Part shown: positions 29,501 to 41,500 of the stretch, one piece after another
Layout: every line of letters begins with the position of its first letter
Position numbering within the stretch: the first letter of the stretch is position 1
Assembly: GCA_903813345.2 (NCBI GenBank)
Contig: CAIIXF020000006.1
Coordinates: forward strand, 38,841,936 to 38,905,935
DNA: 64,000 bases
Direction of reading: 5' to 3'
Source: Owenia fusiformis
Lineage: Eukaryota > Annelida > Polychaeta > Sabellida > Oweniidae
Notes under the pieces: model-generated
Databases searched by the model: none
Told to the model about the DNA's origin: nothing
The model's input: only the letters and a program-made list of their open reading frames with translations
Made by a program: the position numbers and the translations under genes

Positions 29501-32500
29501 CGGAAACAGAATCCAGACAGTATCAAACATTATAAATAAAAAAGGAAAGACTTGCATGATAATTATACTTATTGGAAATGGAACTGTATCTGGGAAATTG
29601 AAATATCTAATGGCACTTCAAATATGAAATTATCATACTGTATATAAATATATGTTTACACTTTAGCATTTTTTCCATCATTTATTTCATAAATTAAGTT
29701 TATGGTAAGTTATACCACCTAGGTTTGAACATAAACATTGTTGGCAGTAGGTTTTAAGTTGCTAGTGTACTAACAAGCTTTATACTTTAGGCTTAGAGTA
29801 AAATTCTACCCACCATGGATCTTGAATTAAACTTCTCTTCAGATTAGACCTCATTTAAGTTACTGTACTACCTTAATGGGATTTTGATGGAGTTATTGGA
29901 GACTTTAAGCAATGTATAGCAAATCGAAACGTCAACCTGTATGTATAAATCGCCTACACAAATGCATGTAGTTTTCTCACATAAACAATCGATCAGTTAC
30001 AATGTTTACTTAACTTAACCTAACCTATTTTATTTTGATTTACTTTTCACTGTTGAGTGTAGGCAACTAGTTAGCACATTTGTATGTATAACTCACTCAA
30101 TTAATTTGATTAACGCTAGCCTGTAATGCACATTGCGCTAGGCAGCGACCTGTGTAACTCTTTTGACTGCAATATAATTGAAATAAATGTATAATGAACC
30201 AAACTTAGTCCGTTTCTTACACTACAGATCACCGTGTAATATGCCATTGATAGTTATATAGCTGTTTTTTTATGATACATATTTTAAACATGCTCATTTC
30301 GTAAGAAATTGCAAATCTCCCGTTCTAAACACGAAACTGGAGCTAATTGGGTTTCTGAAGAAGACTAACTAGGACTCGTTTTGTATGCGCGCTTTACATA
30401 TTACTATAGTGATTCATTAACTTTGCATTCAAGGTTACATTGTGAAAAACATCGCTAGCTTAAAGTCTCCATTATTATGAAATGAACGTCAGCTTTTAAT
30501 AGGTAGATGACAGTGCAGAGATTCATTATTCAGATTGGAAAGTTTGTAGAAGTTCTCTTTTACAAATAAAAGGGCACAATGGGGCTGGAGTAGCTTAAAG
30601 AACCTGACAGGTTTTTGAAATGCAATGATCAGGCCAATTACCTTCAGACCATGTTAGGACATAAGCTGTAAAATGACCCTGGGGTTAATTTTTGGTACGA
30701 TCATAACTTACAATTTCAAGAAAACTATTGTCTACAATTTTGTATCATAAAGAACACCTTTAACGAAGCATTTTAAATGTCTTCATAAATATTTGAAAAT
30801 GGTTCAAAGTGTTATAGGGTTTAAACTTTTAGTTTATCCATACAATGACTATTCCACGGTAATTCATCATTCATTAATATTTAGATGTGACACATAATGA
30901 GGGCTTAAGCTTTTAGCTTGTCCCGATTCATCCAAATGATTATTAAAAAAAAAAAATTTTAAATTAGGTATACTCAACATTGAATTGGGGGATAATAAAA
31001 GGCTTAAAATCACAAATTAATTCAAAATATCATTCAAAATGCTAATAAATAGCGAAATTTCAATCAATTTACAATATTAGGCATGATAAAAAGGAGTTTG
31101 CACAAATTATGTACTTGAAAAATATTTTTTTGAAATGACCCCCTACCCTCAGTTGAAGAAGGGGTGAGGTTCTTGTGATTATTTTTCTTCACAATCATTT
31201 GACAAATCACTGCCATACTTTCTGGATCTATAAAATGATACATGAGCAATGTTGTTGAATTTTTCCATTGGTATCAATGTCATACAAAATAAGCTATTAG
31301 TAAATATTCTTGTTAATAGGTAAACACAACATTGAATGGGGGGGGGGGGGGGGGGGTAGTAAAAAGCTTAAAATCACAAATAAATTCAAAATATCCTGCA
31401 AAATGTCTAATATATTTCTTCATACTAATTGACCATCTTAAGCAAGATAAAAAATAATTTTCATAAATAATGAACTCACAAAATATTTTTTCATACAGAC
31501 CACCCACCCCACTGTTGAAGAAGGGGTGGGGCTGTTGGGATTTTTTCTCTCCATATTAATTCATCACATCGCTGTCATACTTTCTGGCTCTACCAAGTGA
31601 TACTTGAACAAGGTTGTGGAATTTTTTCAGAGGCATTTATGCACTACAACAAAAGTTATGAGGGAATGTTCTTCAAATTAGATATACTCAAAATTGAATT
31701 GGGGGTAGTAAAATGCTTAAAATCACAAATTAATTCCAAACATCCTGCAAAATGTCTAATAAATAGTAAACATCATACTAATTGACCATCTTAGGAAGGA
31801 TAAAAAACAATTTGCATAAATAATGTACTCACAAAATATTTTTTTCATATTGACCCCTACCCCACTGTTGAAGAAGGGGTAGGGGGTTGGGATTTTTCTC
31901 TCCATATTAATTGACACATCACTTTCATACTTTCCGACTCTCTCAAATGATACTTGAGCAAGGTTGACGATTTTTTTCATAGCCATTAATGCGCTACAAC
32001 AAAAGCTATAAGGGAATATTCTTAAAATTAGATATACTCAAAATTGAATTGAGGGTAGTAAAATGCTTAAAATCACAAATTAATTCAAAATATCCTGCAA
32101 AATGCCTAATAAATGGTGTCCTTATATTAATTGACTATCTTGGGCATAGTTATGAGTAATTTGGACATAAAGAGTGCCCACAAAAAAATTTTCTTTTCGG
32201 CCCCCCAAATAATTTGGGGGAAGGGGTCTACCCTCATTTTCTCTTGTAATACCCACCCTTCAACTTGCTCGAGCAGTTAAAATTTTTTGCAATATAATGT
32301 TGTTTCATCATACAAAGATTCACGATTTCTGCAGAACAACGAACAAAATGATACTTTTGGACGACGAAGACCTTGCACTATATAGCATAGGCTCTCTTGA
32401 GAATATAAAGACTTGACATACAGGGTGATCCAGAAGTAACGTCAAAGACATTGTAATTTCAAAAGTATTCATCAGATCTTCATGAAATTTGGTATACATG

Positions 32501-35500
32501 TACCCACAACATTTCTGAGTTACCATCTCAAAGATTGGAATTCAATCATTTCATTGGTTGAAATTATGGTTGCTATAGTAACCCGATATCGCGTAACCCG
32601 GGGCAAATTGAAGAGAAACCATAACGTTTTTGTGAATTTCTCTAATTTAAAAAGTCAGTAACATTTGAAAATGTTCATTGTTTGTTTTCTATGATTTTTA
32701 TATTTGTTGCCATGGTAACAAATATGTAATAGTTGTGATGTCACAATAGGCATTCATAAAAAGCTTTCAATTTCTTTGAATTGCTTCCATCATCCATGAC
32801 AAATACTAACATGACCAAGGACACTAACCCACCCAATTCAAGATGGCGCCAAGTCAGAGTAAAATAGAGCAAAGAACAAACATTAAGTTCTGTGTAAAGT
32901 TGGGGAAAGGTGTAAAAGAGACTATAAGACAGATAAAGAAGGCATATGGTAAAGCTGCCATTGCTGAGAGAAACATTTACAGGTGGTTTAACAAGTATTC
33001 CAGTGGATATGATGAAGTGGTAGACAAGCAGCGAGGAGGCAGGCCAGTGTCGTCATTCGATGATCAAACCATCAAAGCAATTGAAGCTGATGTTATGGAC
33101 AATAGGCAAATTTCTATCAGAGAATTGGCTGAAAAACACGATCTGAGCTATGGGACTGTGCAACGGATACTGACAAAGAACTGTCTGTTAAAGAAGGTGT
33201 CTGCTAAATGGGTGCCGCATGACTTGACACAGGAGCAGAAAGACGGGCGTGTTAAGGCTTGAAGGGACTTTCTTGCAAAATATCGGAGAGATGGAGATGA
33301 CTTTCTTAACAAGATCATTACGAGTGACGAATCATTGCTATCATTCTACATCCCAGAGACCAAGCAACAAAGTTCATCGTGGAAACATGACAACTCCCCA
33401 ACACCAACCAAGCCTAAAATAGTACCAGGAATTCCACAAAAGAAACAAATGGTTGTGACATTCTTTGACATTAGAGGAATGGTGTTAACCCATTTTGTTC
33501 CCATTGGCCAGAGAATTAATGCCGTTTACATTGCAAAGGTAAGATATCATTTGTTCTAATAATACATCATACTGTGAATTTTATTTTTAAATTAAAGTAT
33601 TTAAATGTTGTTCACTGTCAATATAATTATAACTCCATGGCCATGATTCAAATCCAAATCCAATCAATGAAACAACTGGTTTAACAACCATTAAACATTT
33701 GTTTTTCAGGTTCTGAAGCGTGATCTTCAACGTTCCCTGAGGAAAAAGCGTCCCGGACATCTGCAGCAGTTTATCTTGCATTGGGACAATGCCCCTACGC
33801 ACACTGCAATCCTGACCAGCAACACAGTCCAAACACTTGGATTTCAACAACTTGAACATGCCCCTTATTCACCTGATCTTGCCCCCAGTGACTTTTATTT
33901 GTATGGGGAACTAAAAAGAAACCTTAGTGGAAATAATTTTCAATCCTGTGAGGAATTGAAAAATGCCGTAGTACTAGCCCTACAAGGAATGAGTTCTAAT
34001 GGATTTAATTCTGTGTTCAAGGAATGGGTATCCAGACATGAGAAATGTGTTGCAAATGGTGGCAATTATGTAGAATGAACTATTATTAGTAACTGTGCAA
34101 TAGTATGATTTATATTGTTGTGAAATAAAATGTTGAGGATATAACAATTTCAGATCTTGTTGATATTTTGAGATTACGCATTACACGTTAAGTAATTTGC
34201 CCCGGGTTACGCGATATCGGGTTACTATAGCAACCATAATTTCAACCAATGAAATGATTGAATTCCAATCTTTGAGATGGTAACTCAGAAATGTTGTGGG
34301 TACATGTATACCAAATTTCATGAAGATCTGATGAATACTTTTGAAATTACAACATCTTTGACGTTACTTCTGGATCACCCTGTACATGTACATAGAATAG
34401 TGTATACGTGTTGTAGATCTGGGACATCCGTTGCTTGCTTTCTTCTTTCTTCTAAACAGGGGTGTGATATGTTATAAGCCTTTAAGAAGTCAAATTCTAA
34501 GATTAATTATAGAACCTAACATCAAAAAGGTATCTGGTGTTATCCAGAAAGCTGAAGTCCATTCATTTGTTCAACTCATGATATAGATTCAATAACCTAA
34601 ATGTTCAAGATATGAAAAGTGGGCGTCGCCCATGACTAGTCTTTAACAATGATGAAAATCGATGATAAATCATCTTGTTATGTTGCAAAACTGCTTTGTC
34701 ATGAAAATGGCACACTGAAACTGCAGTATTACCATATTCAAAGAAATTTTTTTTTAAAAAAAAATTCCTATATCTCCCCACCCCCACAGGATTTGGGGGG
34801 AGGGGTACTTACTATTTTTTGATCATTCTAGTAGACCACATAAATGGCTCTGGCTCTTAAATCAAAGGGAATGGTATTCTGATAATATGTGGAAAGTTTC
34901 ACGCTTCGTTCCATGAATGAACTATTTGCCTGTTTTCTTGCACTATTGATCTCGCTATATGTTTATTATCACATTTAAAAAACAATCAGAGGGGCAATTC
35001 GAATTACCCGCGACTTAAACTTTTAGTTTGTCTCTGGTGCTTCGAATTGTAGTCGATTCAATTCGATCTTAAGCCATATCATATTTTAAATCTACCAGTT
35101 CTACCTATTATCTAGTTCAAAGCTGCCGAGGATTCTCCATGACAATGTAATTTAAGCATGCTTGACAATCTTAGCTTAAATGTAGATTATTAGCTCTCAT
35201 TAGTCATTCTCAATTGTATTCACAGATGGACACTATTATCGTGGGTATGTTTAACTTTTAGTTACATGCTCTTTGTCACTACAATAGTTTATTTGCATAT
35301 GATTATATATATCTCAGTGGTACAAATGGCCATCCTACAAATCGCCGATACAAACGTAACACTGGAATGGCCAGTTTTATAGACCAAACTTGTGAATAGA
35401 AATATAGATTATAATATTATTTACATCAAACACGAAACATGTTTTGTTCAATTCAAAACAAGCAGTTCAAGGGAGTATCACAAAAAATACAATACGTGAA

Positions 35501-38500
35501 TAAAACATGCCCTTTCATTCAATCCATGTATTAAAGAGAGATGTGTACCATATTTCAGCATATCTCCCTAAAGGTTGTTTACTATTTTCACGATTACATC
35601 CTCTTTACAACCTTTAATTCATTTATCTCAAAGGATCCCCATATGATTTCATAACACCGAGTGATAGATTATCCCTTTCTTTAAAAATTTCTTGCAATTT
35701 AATTGCTATTTCAGTTTGATCATAGTCCATACACCAGCAATTTTGGGAAACAATAACATTCCTGATTATAAGTATGTGAATCGCAAACAATACGATTGAT
35801 AAAATAAGATGTTATAATAGTACTTACCATCTCCTATGATATATCTCTGTAAACAGCCACATCCCTGTACATGGAAGTTTGGACATGACAATCTTTCAGC
35901 TGGAAACACATATCCAATAATGCAATATTATCAAGCAGACGACATATTGGCAATCTTCCAGTAGTAGATGGCATGGCAACCATGCAAACATTATCCCATA
36001 ATGCAATATTATTAAGCAGACGACATATTGGCAATCTTCCAGTAGTAGATGGCATGGCAACCATGCAAACATTATCCCATAATGCAATATTATCAAGCAG
36101 ACGACGTATTGGCAATCTTTCAGTAGTAGATGGCATGGCAACCATGCAAACATTATCCCATAATGCAATATTATCAAGCAGACGACATATTGGCAATCTT
36201 CCAGTAGTAGATGGCATGGCAACTATGCAAACATTATCCCATAATGCAATATTATCAAGCAGACGACGTATTGGCAATCTTCCAGTAGTAGATGGCATGG
36301 AAACCATGCAAACATTATCCCATAATGCAACATGTCTGATTTCATTGCAAAACATAATCCATTCTAGTGCAGATCTATTTAGCCTTCGCAAGAACTTGAA
36401 TATTTTCTTCACAAATTCAAACTCTTATAAAAGTTTTATTTAAGATCATTAGATTATCTTAAGAAATTAGTGAAGCTAACTGATATTCCGAGTAAAATTT
36501 TAATAAGATAATACTAGATAATACTTAATACTAGATAATACTTAATACTCACCATCGGGATCATCAAGTCCCTCAGCTAGTGAAGAAGCAAAAGTTCTAG
36601 CCTCATCTAAATATTTCTCCTTGCTTTCAACTAATGGGTAGGTCTTCTTCACCTTCCTTGGTGGTTCCATAAGGGCATGACCTAAAACAATTGAATTATT
36701 CACAAGGGCACTTAAACATTAAATTATGATGCATTAGGGCATGACCTAGCATTTAATCTAATTTTGGAGGTATCCACTAGAGAGAGGTGTTCAGTTAAGA
36801 AAGGGAAAGCAGTTTACTAGGGAAACATGTTCACTAGACCTAAAACAATGAATTATACTGCGTGAGAGTATGGCCTAAAATAGTGAATTATACTGCATTA
36901 GGGCATGACCTAAAACATTGAATTATCCATAAGGGCATGACCATAAAAACTGAATTATTCATAAGGGCATGACCTAAACATTAAATTTTTTTTATTTTTT
37001 TTTTTTATTTATTTATTTATTTATTCATATATATTTCAACATCAAATGTACAGTAAACGGGTGACACTTCTCGTGTATATTCCCGTGTTTATAATCATGA
37101 AATGTACAGATTGGGGATCTGCTTGTGTGATGAATGCTACTATCTATGTCTGACTAAGAATGTGTCATATAATGCCCACTATGGTTATCTGAAATTGATA
37201 TTAATGATTGATAAAATATTTTTTCAATTCTTTTTTCATAATAAAAATACTTCCAGATGATGTTATTTCAATAGGTAATGAATTCCAAATTGATGGTGCA
37301 GTAAAAGATATCAAGGCTTTACCATAATTTGTTCGAATTTTGGGTTTGTCATAGTTTACCCTATTTCGGGTGTTGTAAGCATGTCTCTCTTGGATGGTAC
37401 TGAAGAGGTTTGGAAAAATTTTATGATAATTATGAAGTTTATTAATCCATTTGTACATGAAAATGCATTTCGACTGCTTATTAATATCAAATATATTCAA
37501 AATGTTCAGTTGTTTGAATAGGGTAAGGGAATGTGCTCTGTAGTTACTGTTTGTTGCAATACGTGTAAATTTTTTCTGCAAAATATGAAGGGAGTTTAAC
37601 AAACCACTACCTGCTTCACCCCAGATAAGATTGCCATATATCAAATAAGAGTAAATAAGGGAATAATAGATGCTCAAGAATGCTTTATCATTTAACAGTT
37701 GTTTGACCCTATATAGAATACCAATGGTTCTGGAGATTTTAGCATTAACGGACATAATATGACGTTTCCAGTTTAAGTTTTGATCAATTGTAATGCCAAG
37801 AAAATTAATGCTATCAACCTGCTGAAGCTTATTTTTATTAAGATAGATGTTTATGTTATTTGCATTATATCTTTTTTGACTTGAGGTGAAAATAATATAT
37901 TTTGTTTTATCCGCATTAAGGGATAATTTATTAGTGATAAGCCACTCCTCTATTAGTTTTAGTTCAGTATTGAGAATATCAGCAAGTTCAGTTAGATTTT
38001 TACCTTTTATCAATAAATTGGTATCATCCGCAAATAAAACAAAAAACAATCGTGGAGAAGAAAGGTAAATGTCATTTATGTACAGAATAAAGAAAAGTGG
38101 TCCAAGAATTGAACCTTGAGGGATTCCACACGTGATAAATTCAGGCTCAGATAAGGTATTGTTGTAAAATGTTTTCTGAATTCTGTGTGTAAAATAGCTT
38201 TTGATCCAATTGAGCGCAACACCACGAATGCCATAAAATTCAAGTTTACTAAATAGGATGTTGTGATCAATTGTATCGAAGGCCTTGGAAAAATCAAGAA
38301 ACAATCCAATGGTAAATTCCCCATCATCAATCGCTTTTCTAATCTTTTCAATAAAAGTTAGAACAGCCATTGAAGTTGATCTTTTTTCCCTAAATCCAAA
38401 TTGGTTTATGTACAAAATATCGATAGAGTCTATGAATGTAGAAATTCTATGATGCATTATTTTTTCCAGGATCTTGGAAAACACGGGTAAAACTGAGATT

Positions 38501-41500
38501 GGGCGATAATTAGTGAAAAAATGTGCATCATCTTTTTTGTATATAGGAATAACTTTTGCTATTTTAAGCCGATCCGGGAAAATTCCACTTTTAAGAGAGA
38601 GATTAAAGATATGTAAAAGAGGATGGTGAAATAATAATCCACAATCTTTAATGATAAAAGGTTTAAAATCATCATGTCCTGCTGCAGAGGGTTTTAAGTT
38701 GGTAATTATTTTATTCAATTCATTTGGTTCAACGTTATCTAACAAAAGAGTTTGAGCTTGTCTTCCTATTGATTGCATAAAGTCCAAAGAATTTCTATTT
38801 GATTTTGGTATTTTACTTGCTAATTTTTCACCCACTTTTACGAAAAAATTATTAAATTGGTTAGCTATTTCTTGTTTATCAGTTAATTCAACATTATTAT
38901 GGATAAAAGAATCTGAAATATTATTATTTTTATTTTTCCTCTGAAGTATCTGATTAATTATTTGCCAGTTTGCCTTTATATTTCCCTGATTATGTTCGAA
39001 TTTGTTATTGTAATACTGCTTTTGTGAAAATTTTATTGTGGTTTTTAGCTGATTTGCAAAGGATTTATATTGCTTTTTGTTTTGATCGTTGGGATTTCGA
39101 AGGTATTTTTTGTAAAGTTTGCTTTTATTTCTAATTGATTTAAGTATTGCTGATGTTAACCATGGCTTCGTATTATTATTATATAATTTGATTGTGACTT
39201 GTTTTAAAGGGAAACATTCATTGTAGAAATTTGACACCTTATCTTCAAACTTATTATAAGAATCATTTGCATTAGTAACATTAGTAATATCATCCCAAGT
39301 GTCATGTGAGAGGAGTTCTTTGAACTTTGATATATTTTCCACTGTATATTTTCTTATTGATCTTTTTATAAATTTAGTTTTGTTGATAGGCTTATTAGAA
39401 GTAGCAAAAATTGGGAAATGATCTGAAATATCATTATAAATTATTCCACACAAGTCAATTTTAGGGTCATTAGTGAAAATATTATCTATTGAGGTAGCAG
39501 ATGTGGATGTTACTCTGGTAGCTTTATAAATGACAGGTAAGAGATTGTAAGCAGTCATTGTATTATAGAAATTTTCTGTAAGGTCATGTTCAAAAGATTT
39601 AAAAAGGTCAATGTTGAAATCTCCAGCAATATAATGTACTTTGTTGTTTTCTTTTGAAATGAGGGACAAATAAATATCGAGGTCATTGTTGAATTCTTCA
39701 ATGTTGACATTAGGAGGCTTGTAGATACTAGTTATTAGAATATTCTTTCCACCCTCTACAATAATTTCTACAGTTATGACATTACAGTTGTTATTGTTAA
39801 ATCTAAGGTCAGATCTCTCTTTAGTTTTTAGTGCACCATCAATAAAAAGAGCGGTCCCCCCTCCCCTGGTAGTACGAGATTTGAAAAAACCCTGATAATT
39901 CATGAAGTTAGAAAATGAGTCCTCTTGATCCTTATATAGCCAAGTTTCTGAAAGTGCAATAATATAAATTCTCTTGTCAATTGATGCTAAAAGGTTTGTC
40001 AATTTCCAATGATTTGATGGCAAACTGCGTATGTTGCAATGAATAATTGACACATCTACATTGTTCTTAGAATTGAGATTGTCGTTAAAATTAGAAAGTG
40101 TTACATATTCGCTTTTTGCCATGAAGTCACTGGTAGTTTGATCAAAGCCTGAAATATCACAATCGTCACCCTTTATATCAAGGGGATTAAAAATTTTGTT
40201 ATCAAAGTTAATCAGTGAGGCACCATTTGGAACTGAGTCAATAAAATCACTATTGTCTACGATTGTAAAGAATGGAAATTCAGTCCATGGGCATGACACA
40301 TGTACATTTAAATCATCCAGTATCCAAGAGCAGAAGCATTATACACACAAGCAGATCCCCTTTAATATTATAATTTGTCTTGCATCTTGTTGAATGCAAA
40401 AAAAGTAGAGACATGGATGTACTAGAAGTTTGGGACTCTGCATGTACAAAAATGTTGAAACAAACTTTGGAAAATGCAAGAACCAGCACAAAGCTTCCAG
40501 TTGATTATTTAATGATATCATTGAAAATAAAGGTATGGATATATCTGAACTTCATAAATAGTATCCATGGACCACTCTATCACGAGTAAAATGAAAAGTT
40601 AGAACATTACTTCACAGTTTAACTCAAGTGTTAAATCATCAACATTTTCAAAAAGCATGCAGAAGTTCCAATATTGGTGAAGAAAAGTGTAAATAGCAAA
40701 AATGAAGTTTGCAGGGCTATGTCTGTCAACAATGGATGACCAACATTTATGGGACAAAGCCCCATAAGCTTATATAAAATGTAACAAGTATTTCTGGATT
40801 AGAATCAAAGGCTCTATTGCAACAACAAAAGATGGCAGCTGAGTTTATCTACATCGACTTTTACACAGGGTTAACCCAACTAATTGTTATAACATGCGTA
40901 TTCCCATACAAACGATCTGTCTTCAAGAGAAAACTAAGATTTGTGGACATGTTTTACTATCATTGCATCATACCCCAGTATGTCCTCTGTCAGTCAAAAA
41001 AGTTTGAATCAAAACTCCCCACGAAAATCAAAAGATCTCACCTGTTGAAGACGCCATCTATAGAAAATGTCAAAAAATGTCATTCTGATTTTGACAGATG
41101 GAGGCAGGTCAAAAAGGTCAAATTTTTTAAAGAAAATGCACCTTAATCACATCAAATCATGTCTCAGAGTTGGTCCACACATACACTTTTTCATTCATGT
41201 ACTTACCAAAATCCAACCACTGGTGATGCTAATGTAATTACAATAATTGGACTATATTTTTGTTTTTATAATGCCATCTATTCGTCTTCCCACTTGGCGG
41301 AAGGATCTAATGGTTGTGTGTCTCCACAATGAAAACATTTAATAATGTTGGCAACAGTCTGAGACAATGTTACACAGATTTACAAAATCAAAAACGCTCA
41401 GTGCATTGCCTTTGATTTACAAAAATCACTAGCAAAATGAAATAAGCAGTACGTTTATCCTCATCTGAAGTCTGTATATACAAAGTTAGGACCATTCCAT

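Noticed and set aside
35834-36443. Long ORFs on both strands of the 81-bp array
   Set aside because: They arise from repetition of a stop-free unit. No splice or start evidence exists.
40817-41146. 109-codon plus-strand ORF in intron 2
   Set aside because: No recognisable motif, composition like its AT-rich surroundings, and no supporting neighbours.
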